A DNA stretch of 64,000 nt, from NCBI GenBank assembly GCA_013420905.1, contig JAAXNY010000008.1:1178001-1242000 (forward strand). Direction: 5' to 3'. The notes beneath the pieces were generated by a model. The model worked only from the letters and a program-made list of their open reading frames with translations, was not told where the DNA came from and searched no databases. Below, one piece after another: positions 11,256 to 24,700 of this stretch (its first letter is position 1; each line of letters opens with the position of its first letter). A program made the position numbers and the translations under genes. Source of the stretch: Collybia mongolica. Its lineage: Eukaryota > Basidiomycota > Agaricomycetes > Agaricales > Clitocybaceae.

Positions 11256-14200
11256 ATGGCCTCACCTACATCCTATGGCCAAGAGCAGTCTTCCCTAGTC
11301 ACAAGGCACAAACGCCGCGGCGTCGCCTTATCCTGTGCTGAGTGTCGGAGGTGCGCGACGCCCAGTTAATCTGCCCGGGTTTCCTCGTTGAATTACCTCT
11401 ACGTTTTATCTTTCCAGGTTGAAACTCAAGTACACACCGTTTTCTTCTCAGATTGAAGCCGCTTTGCTGATCGAGAGCCGTTTACAGATGTAGCCGCGTC
11501 TTCCCTTGCAGGTGCGCCACCATTTACGTTCGCGAGGAAATCGTCGTGATTCATCATTGTAACTCCACAGTAACTGCGTCAAGAAGGGCTGTTCGGCCAT
11601 CTGCCCAGAGGGTGGGCTGTGCTTCCATCCGATCTTATTATTAAACGTCTTATCATATTCCAGGCTCTTTAACTACTGGCAAGGGCAACAGGTATGCCAT
11701 TTCCATCAGGCTAAGCATATCTCGTGCCAAAGTAAATTATAGATTCGTTCTCGCAAACACCGAATCACTACACGAGAAGATCAACCAGCTTTCGAATCGC
11801 GTCCGCCAGCTAGAGGATGCCCTTGCTCAGTCACACGCGGTGAATTCCAACTTCCCGCACCCATTACTAAGTGAAGACCTTCTGCAAATAAAACGGCCGC
11901 TAGAGCGGGAACGAGTGGATGTACCTCCCACCAAGGAGGAAAAGCCCGAGATTAATGACAACATTGACTCTTTAGGCTCCCTGTAGGCCGTCATATATGT
12001 TACCTATTAATCAGCGCTGACTATCACTTTTTAAGATCGATCTCACAGGGGGGGCGCTCCACGTTCTTTGGGCAGACCGCCAATTCGTGGGTACGGATAT
12101 GTCAATCCCCAGACCCGCCAGTGCCACTGATCTTCTGCCCATCTCCCACTTAGTATCTCCTTCAAGTGGGTGCTCCGCATGGTCCTGCGCTATATGGTCA
12201 TTTTTATTGATAGAGTTACAGAACGAGGAGGGATCCGAGCAAGAAGAGGACTCACCTACACACGAACCCCCTATGCCCTTGGATGTTCCATGGCTCGAAT
12301 ACGCGTTTCCATTCACTCCTCCGGTGAATAAAACTGCTGAAAACGTTCGGGGATCAATCATCAGCTTCTTGCCTCGAGCATCTGTCGCTAGAACGGTCTG
12401 CGACACCTACTTTCGGCACGCGGCCTGGATGTGCGTCATGCGCTGTCCAACTATATTTACTTCCGATGGCTGATTGTGCGGGCCCTTGTATCTGATGATC
12501 CATAGGTATACCCCGATCCCAGAGACGGATTTTTTCGACTCGATCTTCCGGCCGGTCTATGAACAGGACGCTGCTTATCGTGGAACGATGGGCTCGCACA
12601 GTCTCGCCGTTCTATATTTGATACTCGCGATTGGAACACTCTTGGACCTTGACAAGCCTGCCCACTCGGCTGAATCAATGCAGTATTACCAGCTGGGTCG
12701 CGCCGCACTGGCACTAGAATCTGTCCTCGAAGAACAGTCTATTCCTGGCATTCAGGCGCTGGTAAATCCCCATATAGCCTGACCTGTGTATCGCCGCTTA
12801 CCAGCCTTTCCTTGTAGCTGCTCATGTGTCATTTCATGTTCTTGTCAGATATGGGCGGACCCAGGTGGGTCATCATGGGTATGGTGGTTAAAATGGCACA
12901 AAGTGTCAGTTCTCGTTGTTTCTATATCTGGGGTCCTGTGAAACTCACGCAACCATTATGCTAGATTGGGCTGCGTGAGGAGCATTACGTTACACTCGAG
13001 ATTTAGAGTGCTGACAATTGATTTACTCAGACCGAGATAGTGGCAAGTGGAACCTCGAGCCCGCAGAAACTCACAAACGACGCGAACTTTTCTACGAGTT
13101 GCTAACATATGACTCATGGCAGGTGTGGCGTTAGGTATTACTTTCATCCGTCGCGTAATTCATTTTCCTTTCAGAGTTTGACATTTGGACGTCCGCCATC
13201 ACTATCGACACTACATATTGACAGCCAATTGCCCCATGAAACCGTCAACAATGCTATGGGAGAGGTTGAAATGAGCTGTAAGTTTTCGTAAACACTATTA
13301 TATAGTTCTGTGACGAGTAAGGGTTTTTATTTCAGTCGCAGCGTGGAAACACCGATTCTCCGCACAATGCCTAAACGTGGTCCACGATCAAGCGTTCGGG
13401 GCTCGGACACCCAACTACAAGGTCGTCCAAGAACTTGACAGGAAAGTTCGCTCTTACTATGTTCCCCCCAGTCTCCAAGTACCTGGATTTGTTGGAGGGA
13501 ACAAGATCGGCGGGGAGTTGGAACGACCGACGGTTGAGCTTACAATGCAGCGTTACATTGCCTTTGCAATCAAGGAAATAAGTAGGCTTTTAACTAAGCC
13601 CCATCTACCTTGACACTTACCCCATTTTCTTGTGCAGCCCTGTTTTACATGCACAGGGGTTTCTTTGCGCAGGCGATGGAAGACAATCCAAATGATCCTA
13701 TGGGGAGCAAGTATGCGCAGTCGGTCTTAGCCGCCTACGGCAGCGCTTGCTCGTTTGTAGGATTGATTGAAAGTCTGTTCAAGCAACATCCCGTGCTGAC
13801 GGAGAGAATGTGGTTCCTCTTTACACATGTTTTCTCCTGTGCTGTGAGTTAATCTGACTAATTCAGTCATGGACATCCCGCTGACCGTAAGCCCAAGATC
13901 GTGTTAGGTTCCATTGCTGTCAAGTCGCAGATGGCTCTGGCTCCTTCTGCCCTATCTCATCTCGAGTCAGCTTACAATCTCTTTACCAGAGTGTCTGATC
14001 AAGCACGGACAGGGAAAATTCTGGTTAGCCGGCGCATTAGCCTGATTCAGATGCCTACCACTTACCCGCACATTACTCTAGCCTATTCTTCAGAAGCTAA
14101 GGGAGCGGGCCCACGCTGCATTATTAAACACGGGCCAACAAGGCCAAGGAGAGACGGCCACGCGGTTGTCGTTCTTTGGACCCAGGATAAAGAGCGAAAA

Positions 14201-14645
14201 TGATGAATTGACTACTCTTGGCGGTATGACGCGGCTCGTGCCACGGAAGTCTTCTTCGTCACCGTCATACACCGGATCCAGTCCAGCGTCTCAGCCCTCT
14301 TCTCCCCCGCCTCCTCCGTCCGCTTCTGCAGAAACACATTCCTTCGGTGAAGCCGCGAATGCATGGCAGAATTACAATCCCATGCAACAAGGCTACAGCG
14401 ACACCGCACAACCGTATCCGATGCAGCAAACTCAATCACAGATTGATGTTTCTCTCGTGTATAATGCAACACAAAGTTTGCCGTTGGATATGATGCCTGA
14501 ATACTACTCCTACCAATCACAAGGGACAGGGTATGGAATGCAGGCTATGAATTCTCCAAATCTTGAGACATCGGCATCCCCACCACAGCACTACCAACTA
14601 CCCGCGGATTCGTGGCAAAACTTTTTCTCACAATATAAACCATAA
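11256..14645 (+). CDS. Zn2Cys6 fungal-specific transcription factor (paralog 1)
   Basis: Eighteen exons give 801 residues: 11256-11350, 11418-11429, 11488-11511, 11571-11611, 11664-11691, 11743-11982, 12036-12090, 12154-12165, 12222-12430, 12506-12761, 12818-12904, 12965-12974, 13031-13122, 13175-13277, 13336-13581, 13638-13843, 13898-14023, 14082-14645. The binuclear zinc cluster occupies residues 27-55 (C27, C30, C37, C43, C46 and a last Cys) and is split over four exons. It is followed by GSLTTGKGNRFVLANTE and a short coiled coil. The fungal-specific middle homology domain runs from FFGQTANSW through LHRDSGKWNL, LTYDSWQ and LTFGRPP. The C-terminus is Ser/Pro/Gln-rich, typical of an activation region. 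Its target genes cannot be told from sequence. It has the same exon plan, including 12-base and 10-base exons, as the gene at 21762. Confidence 0.9.
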
Positions 14646-14859
14646 TGCTACGGAGGATGTATATATTGTTTATGTCGGGTTAGAGCTTATCTGCATGATG
14701 TATCATAGTTGTGGTTCGCTTTACTGTATACGCCCCTAAGTAGTATCTTTATTTGTTCTAGTTAGTCACAGACTCACTCTGTATTTCCGTTCCATATATC
14801 AACGCATTTAGTATCTGACCTGTCCGCTCTCTGTTTTCCTAGTTCCTCAGCACGGTAGC

Positions 14860-17800
14860 ATGCCCGTGCCAGATGCTCGTACACGGAACAAGATCAGTTT
14901 GAACCCCTCCAAGGTTTTAGCCACTTCGTATGTCCTTGTTTCGTGGCACCAGCACCGGGTCATTGACGCGATAAACCCAATCCAGGATCCCCACTCGGCA
15001 CATACCTGACATTTTGCTATCGAATGTACTCTACGTACTCGCTCTCCATGCTTCGAAAGAATGGCTTTTGGACTTGGACGTTGGAGTCTTCTGGGTGGTT
15101 ATGAGAGTACTGGCATGTGGAGGCTTAGGTGTTCTCGTTTGGGAAGGAATGACGGGGCAGCTCGCAAAACGAAAGACGATCGAGGTCCGTACAAGTTTGG
15201 ATCTTGCTGAAGAGTGTCTTGTTGAAGGTAATGGTGCAGTGGTCAGTGCTGGCTATGTCGTCACTGTTGCTTTTCATCCAGCAGGCCTCGCTTTTCACTG
15301 CACTCTTTCGTTTGTCATCAACCCGGTACGTATTTTTTGAGAAAGTGGGTATGACTAGCTGATTATATTCTTAGTGTGATATTATTCACTCATTTTTCAT
15401 CTTTGTGGATTGGTTCGCTATTGAGCATGACTTCAGTATGCCTGCTCTGTGACACTTGGGGGAATGACACTGAAATTTGGGTTTACAGACTCGCAAAGCA
15501 ATGGCTGTAGGGTTTGCGCTTCTCATTGCTTTCTTATCTGATACCCGGTTCTCGTCTGTGAATTCGTGGCGATTCATGTCCGGATATGGTGCATTAGCGC
15601 TGTATGCGTTGACGTCCAGTGCGCTTGACCATACTATGGGTGTCTTATCGCCGTCTTTAGGCTCGACATTCACGATTGCACTCACTACCCTTGGGGCTTG
15701 CGTCTTTGCACTCCCGTTTTACATGTTTAGAACGGTTATGGTGAGTTTTGTAGCTTGGATATCTATCCTCGGTCTGAATTAGCCTTAAAGCTAGGATTTC
15801 CAACAACACCCGACCTTTCTCTTATATCTCTGGCCATTCTCCCAGTTGTTGCCTACTCTCTCCTCTTCTTTTCACCGATCACTGCACGATCGATGAGCCA
15901 TTTATCTTTTACCCAACAATATTTCACACTCTCATATCCCACCACCGCTGTCGCTTCAGCCGTCTTAGGCTCTTTGGCATTCTCGGCATTTCCAGGGTGG
16001 AGTGACCTTTTCGTAGGGACAGGCCTCTATATCGGTAAGATTAAGGTCCGGCTTTGTCTTGTACAAAAATCTAACATAAACATCGTAGGGATGTATCCAG
16101 AGAGTATCGATACTTTTGCAAGCCCTCCACGGACTCTTACTGCACGACTATTGAGATCGTACCTGAAGACTATCCTTTCGAATCCGGAATCGAGAAAAAT
16201 ATTCTATTTCTTGTGTTTGAACATGTGTTACATGCTCGTACAGATGCTCTATGGAGTATGGACTAATAGCTTGGGTCTTATCTCAGATGGTATGCATTTC
16301 ATTGAATCACCTGGTCATTTTTCTGATTCCACCTAGCCATTCATATGGCATTTGATTGTATGGCGATCGGAGTCGGACTTTTTGCGTCCGTAATGGCAAC
16401 TTGGGAGCCAAATGAGCGCTTCACCTACGGGTAACTGATTTGGTCTAACACCACGAGTCTGATCTGATCAATTACTTCAGTTATGGTCGGATTGAGACAC
16501 TATCAGGGTTTGCGAACGGTATTTTCCTGATTCTAATATCAATTTTTATCATTTTTGAGGCCATTCAACGCCTGTATGTTTTTTCTCGTTGCTGCAAGCT
16601 TGATCTTACCTGATAACATTATAGCTTGGACCCCCCCGAAATGAATACAAGTCAACTGCTGCTCGTTAGCTCCTTGGGATTAGCGGTCAATCTCTTTGGG
16701 ATGTTCGCCATGGGGGGGCATCATCACCATGTATGTCGACGTGCTTCATCCTCCGTCGGTTTACCTGACACTCCTCTAGGGTGGCCATTCTCATTCTCAT
16801 GGGCATTCCCACTCGCAGAATGATGATCATGCTCATGGCGCTGCCCTACCAACCCCCATTCATACTTCGCACAGTTCGCCAGGAGAACACTCACATTCGC
16901 ATCCACATTCTCACTCCCACTCCCCTCCTTCTGTTTCAGCGCACTCACACTCACACTCACATTCTCCACCACCTGAGAGCCCTCACTCCCACTCCCATTC
17001 ACAATCACATTCCCATTCACCAGAGGACCACACCCATTCCCTCCTTCACGACTCTCATTCTCACGCCCATTCACCCTCCCCTCCCCTAGTCACTCATCTC
17101 TCAGGGAGTGACGCCACAAAGTCACCAACTAAGCGTCACTTCCGAGGTCCTTCAATCCAAATACACCCCGTCCCTTTCGACACGGAGGGTTCTGTACTTT
17201 CTCCAATATCGCCTAATTTAATGCATCCCAAAGACCTCTTGACACCCCTCACACCAAGCTATAAATTCACCCATGATGAACACCTTACAACGCATCATAA
17301 CACTGGCCATTCCCATACAGTCGTGCATGAAGGTCATAGTCATAATATGCGTGGCGTCTTCTTGCACGTCATGGCAGTATGTCTATTCGCCATCCCACCT
17401 TGTATGATCTGACCTTTTGCAATTTATAGGACACGCTAGGATCTGTGGGTGTAATCATATCCACGTTATTGATTCAGTTCTACGGCTGGACTGGATTCGA
17501 TCCTATAGCGTCGTTATTCATCGCAACCCTGATTGCGGCCAGCGTCATTCCACTTGTCTTGGATACAGGAAAAGTGCTGAGTCTGGACGTATCTGATCGA
17601 GACACTGTTATTGAGCGAGCTCTTGCAGATGTAAGAGCCTTAACTGATGATGGATGCTGGTCTTTACTAACCGCTTTTATAGCTGCCTTCCATCCAAGGC
17701 CTAGCTTCGTATACGGCCCCTCGATTCTGGCCTAAAGATGCAACAACTCTTATTGGCTCGATTCATATTCAACTCGCACCTTCTGCATCATCGTTCGACC

Positions 17801-17937
17801 CTGGAGGTCCTCACTCTAACCAACGGACAACATATATGAGATTAGATCGCGTGGTTGAGAGAGTAGATGCTCTGCTTCGACAGAAAATTCCTGGACTTGA
17901 AGAATTAACGATACAAGTTGAGGAACCCCACCGATAA
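14860..17937 (+). CDS. MSC2: MSC2-like zinc transporter, cation diffusion facilitator family
   Basis: Thirteen exons give 823 residues: 14860-14927, 14986-15241, 15282-15325, 15375-15435, 15489-15740, 15791-16034, 16089-16289, 16337-16430, 16481-16573, 16625-16730, 16780-17376, 17430-17630, 17683-17937. The N-terminal half holds many hydrophobic segments, as in Msc2 and ZnT5. The C-terminal half is the CDF core, with SDAIHMAFD in one helix and HVMADTLGSVG in another; these Asp and His residues form the zinc site. A very long His-Ser-rich loop lies between them (about 16710-17340). Msc2 works with Zrg17 to move zinc into the ER and secretory pathway, so that is the likely role here. The least certain borders are those of exons 2-4, chosen by phase and hydrophobicity. 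Confidence 0.88.
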
Positions 17938-18546
17938 TAAATGTAACTCGAATATATACTCTGATTCATTTAGCATTACGAACCTTGCTGTCGCGCATTC
18001 GATTTTCATTGGGATACAGTTTTCGGGAACGCTAGGCAAATTCTTGTATCGTAAGATGAGCTACATCTTCTAGGAGTAAAATCTCGCCTAAACTGCACCT
18101 AGTATTTTCATGAGATGTGCGCCGTTTGATTTGGGTCCAAAATAATTGTGCCCCATGTAACGTAGCAACAAGTTGAAGGTAACTACTACCGAGGAAGGAA
18201 ATTTGACGCCCATATTTTGTGATGAATGGAGACGATGCTGGAGGCCCTTGTGCAAGAACTATACTAGTTTCAGGTTTTGTGTACTCTGAGCGCTCCAACT
18301 ATTGATGAAACGAAACGCTGTCGCGACTTGAAAATGTATTCAAACTCATCTTGAGCTCGGCCCTTGACATGGACACGATATACGAAACACGTGACACACT
18401 TGAAGGCATACGGGCAATTGGGCGTGTTCTCCTGGTTACTTGCTCTTGTCGGAGAAATTGTCGTGTTGCGCCCGGGTTACGCCTTTCTTTTTCGGATCCA
18501 TCTTCCCGCCTTGTTTGACTATTTTCTGTAACAACATCCATTCATC
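17938..18546. other. Intergenic region between zinc transporter and coiled-coil gene
   Basis: No gene is seen. It should hold the transporter 3' end and the promoter of the coiled-coil gene. Confidence 0.5.
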
Positions 18547-20133
18547 ATGACAGCCATGCCATCTTTTGACGAGAACATTCACTCCATCGAGTTTGAAGCC
18601 CCACTCTCCGCCGGCCCCACATCTAGCGCTGCAGCGAGACGACACTTTTCCATCGATCTAAGTCTTGAGCTTGAGCGGCAACTCGACATGGAGGTATATC
18701 CACCAACGCCCGCACATAACGCTGAATCACATTCACGACAAAATAGCTCTACCGAGAACGGGAGGGTGAAATATGAATCGCTGGACCCCCACGTCCTCGC
18801 CCACATTGTCCAACAGCTTCAACAATCATTATCCGACATGACGAAAGACCGCGATGAACTGCTACAGCTGCTAGCCTCGGCGCACTCACATGAGGCTGAA
18901 CTGAAGGACGCTTTGCAGCACATGACAGATAAGGCTACAACAATGGAAGTGGAGCTCAGCGATGCGAGGAGCAAAATAAAGGACGACGAGGATGCCATTA
19001 CCATGCTCCGGACAAAGGTGGAGGAGAGCCGGTAAGTTAATTTCGGCTTATCTCGGTATCGTTCGAGTCCCTCATGATCCATGTTTAGACGAGGCCTGAT
19101 GCGTCTCCAAACCGAAAGCCGACGACAAAGTATGGCGCCTGCATCCCTAGACCTTTCGCGCGCCGGCTTGCCTGCGTTTGGGAGCCCGCCTTCGTCAAAA
19201 CGTGCTTCGTTCACACCTCTGACTGGCACCCTTGCTACGTCTCGGCCAAACCTCGGGCACCGACGCATCTCTTCCACTGATACGGGGACCGGAGTACCAG
19301 AACTGAGCACCAGTCCTAACACGCAAGCAACGCCGTTGCCTGAGTTCGCTCCACCGAATCCCCCGCCCGTCAGTTCTCGTCGCTATTCTGGATTGTTTGG
19401 TCGAACATCGCCGCCGCAGTCCGACCCTGGATACGTCGATATCTTGTCAGCCGAGATACAAGGTTTGAGGAAGGAGATGCAGGCTGTGAGGGAAGAACTG
19501 GAAAGCGCGAAACATGAACTATCAGAATCGAATGAGGCGAGGGAGGCATCGGAAACCTGCGTCAAGGCTCTTCGAGAATTCATCGCAGAAAATAACGTCG
19601 GAGCACTCCAGGCGGGGGGATCATCTTCTCTCACACTTCCACCCCCGCCAACTATGGCCAGTGACGAGGAGGGTGGGGAGAAGACTGCTGCCGTTGGGTG
19701 GGGCTTCAAGCTATGGAAGGACGCTACTATGCGGACCCCGGCTGTCCCTCTATCGGCGACGATACCATCACCAGCTGTTGCGTCACCTCCACAAGTGCCT
19801 CAATCTGCAACGCCCCTCTCCCGGAAGATTGGAGGGTTCTTCAGCTCGCACAAGAGTACCTCGTCTATCGCATCTTCGATCAACACACCGCCCCCTACGA
19901 CATTGCCGCAGCTGCAGACCAATGCTGCCGCGAGTGTGAGAGACTCGATGTATAGCTTCTCGGACGCGTCGTCGATGGCGGAGCCTATCAGCCCACCGAA
20001 TGAGTTTAATGGAAATATTATTGTGCGCGATGTGACGAACATCTCGGAACTGAGAAGCTTCAGCTCTACTCCTGACGTTGGGAAGGGTATGCAGGTGGAA
20101 CAAGACGCCGGACAAGGCGTCGTCGTTGCCTGA
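18547..20133 (+). CDS. Coiled-coil protein of unknown function
   Basis: Two exons (18547-19031, 19089-20133) give 509 residues. The ATG at 18547 opens a Ser-rich start, then a heptad-rich coiled coil at about residues 85-165 (QQLQQSLSDMTKDRDELLQ and following). A second coiled coil lies at about residues 290-350 (IQGLRKEMQAVREELESAK). The rest is low-complexity Ser/Pro/Thr sequence with basic patches such as SSRRYSGLFGR and SRKIGGFFSSHKS that could be phosphorylated or bind membrane. I do not recognise a catalytic domain. The layout resembles scaffold or Rab-GEF-like coiled-coil proteins of fungi, but I see no diagnostic motif, so no function is assigned. Confidence 0.8.
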
Positions 20134-21761
20134 TCAGGTCTCATATCGCTTCAACTGCTTCTTTCCTTCCCGGTGCAATAATTCCATTCATTACTTCGCA
20201 GGTTTATATAACTTTATGGTAAGTTTTCATACATACAAACGGCTGGATAACAACTTGCATTTTCCTATATTCCCGGAGCATAATGCTCCTTCATGTCCTC
20301 CCTCGCCTATTATGAACAGATATGACCCCATCACACCGAATTTTCACGCTTCTCGTTTTGATTTTCGCTTCTGATTGCCTATACGTACATAGCTACCATA
20401 CTAGTACACCATACCAGGTGCCATTTAGATCTAATGTAAGGAGGATAATATTTTTGAAACTTGAACAGGACGTTGTAGAGGACAAAATGGCCCATAAACG
20501 GCAAGATTTATTCCGGAAAGAGAATCCGATTGATCATGGCCAATTTGCAATGTACGATCGGAGCCAGATTAGTGCTGGAACGTGTCTGGTCGGTCGGATG
20601 AGTGCGGGGTGCATGTCGGTGAAATTTTCCACCGACGGGATAGGCCAGGGAAATGTGTAAACGTTGTATAAGAATCTAATCAAAACGTTTTTAATATTTT
20701 GTAATTATCATCAGCAATTTACTGTGGAGCAGTTGATGTCAAAATCAGACGGTCGGTGCAGCGCCGATTCCTCCAAACTCACTCTTCGTAAGCGGGTTGC
20801 TGCTTGGAGCATTAACCCAACAAGCTCCATGAAGACCGGAAGGCGGCCATAAGGCTCCAGGGGCAAATTTGGATAATTGGCATCCAGGGCAGCGCCATTG
20901 ATGACCTCGGTCCTCGATTTGGGTTGGCAATAACGTTCAGGGTTACTCGAGGGCGTTGACCCCTCGTTTCATTGGGATCGTCGTTGCGTTCATTTATCAC
21001 GTCTAACATTATTGTCGACGTGAAGGCGAGTTTGCGTTGGACGTTGGCGAGCGTGCTTCCGGTAACTTGTTTTTTTTTTTTGTGATATGAAGGTTACCCT
21101 GATCGCGATCGAGGAGGACAATATCGATCGGATCTGGTATACTACCATGCATGGATCAGGAATAAGTGGGCAAAGGCAAGCAATGTGTGCACCTGAGGCG
21201 TCCAAGTCCAAATCAAGAGCTAGAATAGCGGCGACATGACCGCCGCCGATGGACGTTGAAATTGTGCGATTCAATGTAAGAGGGGCTAGAACAAACGAAT
21301 AAGACTTATTCTGCGGTGCCATCATACTTCGATCACCTCCATTGATCCACTTTGTCGCATATCACCGATTGGTGAATGTGCCACAAGTGGAACAGGCCTT
21401 ACGACAAAGTCATGCCGATTTGGAAGAAAAGTAACACAGACCAAACAGCAACTGTCAGCAAGCATCAAGAGAACACATGCATCCTTGGAGTGTTGCTGGG
21501 GTAAGGAGTTTATGACTTTCAAGTGGATTCTGGGCTATTTCAAAGCTGGAGAATGGTCAAATAAAATGACTGGAGGACCTGCAAGCCGCGGTGGAAAAAT
21601 TTCAAGGAAAAACATAAACACAGCCACACGGAAGTAAATCGGGCTACCGTGACCGGACATCTCCGAAACTTTAGTTGACCGCGGCAATCTGGATCGGGGA
21701 TTGGGAGTTTTGCAGATGCAAAGCTCTTCCTTTTCTCCCCTCATCATCGTCTCCGCCTCCA
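20134..21761. other. Intergenic region, no gene recognised
   Basis: About 1.6 kb with a T-tract near 21069-21080 and short frames only. A minus-strand frame at 20990-21325 has no recognisable motif and was not accepted. The right part should contain the promoter of the second transcription factor. Confidence 0.5.
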
Positions 21762-24700
21762 ATGTCTACCTCCCCGACCTCCGACAAACGTATGGACGGC
21801 TCAGACTCTCAGGACGGTCCTACAAAAAAACGACGAAAGGGCGCCACCCGTCTCAGCTGTGCTGAATGCCGCCGGTCTGTTGGCCTATATCAGTGTGGCG
21901 ACTGATGTGTATACTAACACCGTCTCTCTTATTTTGAAAGCCTCAAACTGCGTTGCGATAGGGCAATTCCTTGTGGCTCTTGCGTAAAGCGGGGCTGTGG
22001 GGCTATTTGTCCTGATGTACGCCGAGCCGCACCATCCAAGGTTCAGTTTGTTGACCATTTATTTCACCAACAGGGTTCTCTCACTACCGGCCAGGGAAAT
22101 CGGTACAGATCGACTATCTACAGGGTTGCTCAAAGCTCACTGACTGTCCCTCGGCTCAGGTTTGTCCTCGCTTCGACCCAAGAGCTGCACGAAAAGATTT
22201 CAGAACTCGCGACTCGCGTTCGTCAGCTCGAAGATGCATTGCGCTCCTCCCATTCTCACCTATCTTCCGAACAACATCCGTTGCTGGCAGATGAACTCCT
22301 TCGCATAAAGGCCCCTCTGCAGAGAGAAGCCGCTCCTCACCGGAACACAGCAACTGGCGCGGTAAAAGAGGAGGAACAAAACCCAGACGTTGTAGATGCC
22401 TTTGGGTCATTGTCTGTCAGTATTTCGGGCCGAGCAAAATATTTCGGCTCAACAGCCGGTTCTTGGGTACGCATTCCTCCTGCTTCTGCCCCCGTTTGTA
22501 GTTAACACCGGTATCACTCCAGTACTTTTTACAGGTCTGTGCCATCAACACTTAACCTAATGAGGTAAATGACTCAAAATACGCTATCAGAACGAATCGC
22601 CCGAAGACCAGGAGCAAGACGATCAACTAGCTGACCTTCGAACTATACTCCCTCCAGAAATATTGACGCGAGCGTCAGCGTTTCCTATTTCGCCCATCAG
22701 TCATCCTTCCGAGAGCGAGGGAGTAAGCCTGCAGAGTCTGTTCTGGTACCTACCTCCTTTGGAAAAAGCATTTGAGCTCCGCTCGCTTTACTATAGCCAT
22801 GCGGCATGGATGTAAGTTGGGTTTTCCCTTGCGCTGTGAGCCTATGGTCTCATCCTTTTGATAGGTATAATCCTGTTTCTCTCGAATCTTTTGACAGTGA
22901 AGTTTATAGCCAATTTTATGATCCTAACGCCGGTCCACCGTCTGATGACCCTCTCGTTTCTCACCGGCTCTCACTGATGTTCATGGTACTGGCAATTGGA
23001 TCCCTCATGAACACCTCACTCCCCGCGTATAGCCTAGAAGCCGAAAAATACCACCACCTCGCAAAGGCGGCATTGTTCCATAATTCCATATTTGATGAGC
23101 CCACCATCAATGCGGTACAAGCACTGGTACGTCCGTTTTGAGGGTTATTGGCCTTGATCTGATTGTGGGGAGGGAAACAGTACCTTATGACCTTTTACCT
23201 TTTCTTGGCCGATCGGCATGGGACCAGCTCTGGGGCACGTTGGGCTATAATGGGGATTGCGGTCAAAGTTGGACAAAGTGTGGGTTATTTTTGTACTTCT
23301 TCATTCATCATTTTTCCTGATCGCCATGTGGGCCCACCTTCTAGATTGGACTACGTATGTTTTTCATCCCTAGGGCTACCTTCGGGTGCCATTCTTATAT
23401 ATATCTTTTGTAGACCGTGATAGCGGGCGCTGGAAAGTCGATCCTGTCGAAACACAACGCCGGCGTGAACTATTTTGGGAGCTGTTTACATATGACTCTT
23501 GGCAGTGCCTCACCTTTGGACGTCCACCATCATTTGCATTACCTCATGTCGACTGCAAAATGCCTTACTCCAATGACACCTCTGACGAACAGAGCTGTAA
23601 GCTTCTTTTCTCCTGATATGTCAAAAACGGGCAGCTGATGTTGCATGTCAGTTCACGCGTGGAAGCATCGCTTCACTTCTGAATGCATGAACCTTCTCCA
23701 TGATCAAGCATTCGGAGCCAAGATGCCCACATATGCAACGGTCCTTCAACTCGATCGCAAAATGCGTGCGTTTCCTGTCCCTCCAGTTCTTCAAGTTGCC
23801 GGGTTCGGTAGCTCTGAACCTCGGCCCGGAGGATTCCCCGACACCATAATGTTGACTCTGCAGAGACATATTGTCCTAGCCATTAGGGAAATGAGTATGT
23901 ACCTATATCTTTCTGGGAAGGGGATAAACCGATGATTGATATTTACACTCCATAGATTTGCTCTACCTCCATCGGAGCTTCTTTGCCAGGGCTATCAGCG
24001 ACCATCCGAAAGACCCGCTTGGAAGCCCTTATGGAACATCCGTCATTGCTGCTTATCGCAGCGCGGGATCCCTCGTTGCGCTAATGCGCAACCTCCATAC
24101 GCAGCTCAAGGAGCCGAGTGAGAGGATGTGGTTCCTGTGGACCCACATGTTCTCATGTGCCGTAAGTGAACCCCATAAGGGAATATGCGATGTAAGCTCA
24201 GAAATTGGGCATTTTTAGATTGTATTGGGTTCCATCGTAACGAGGTGCCCGTCAATGAGCCTAGCACCCTCGGCACTCGTGCAACTTGATTCGGCATGTG
24301 AGTTGTTTTCGAAAGCCGCGCATGGATTCCGTGCTAGTAAAGTTCTGGTGAGCCACCCAACGTAATTAGTGGGTACCATACAAAAATAATTGACATCATC
24401 AACCCTTCAAAAATTTTTAGAACATCATGCTGCGTCTCCAGGAGAAGGCACATTACAGTCTCGACGATTTTCGGAAGGGTCGAGGTTCACCGATGAGCAG
24501 GTACCATTCATCTTCGGAGCCACCGACGCCTGTCGATGACAACGATGAGTTATCAATCTTGGGGGGGAAGACGCGTTTGGTCGCGAAGAAGGAGCCATCG
24601 TCGCCCACTATGATGGAGCGCTCCCCGACATCACTTAATCCTGTCGTTCCGCTGCCTCTGTCGCCTTCCATGGAAGGACAGATGCATCCTACCATATGGG

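Noticed and set aside
16724..17074. Long frame antisense to the zinc transporter
   Set aside because: It is the complement of the His-Ser repeat region; the strand with transporter homology and correct splice phases is the plus strand.
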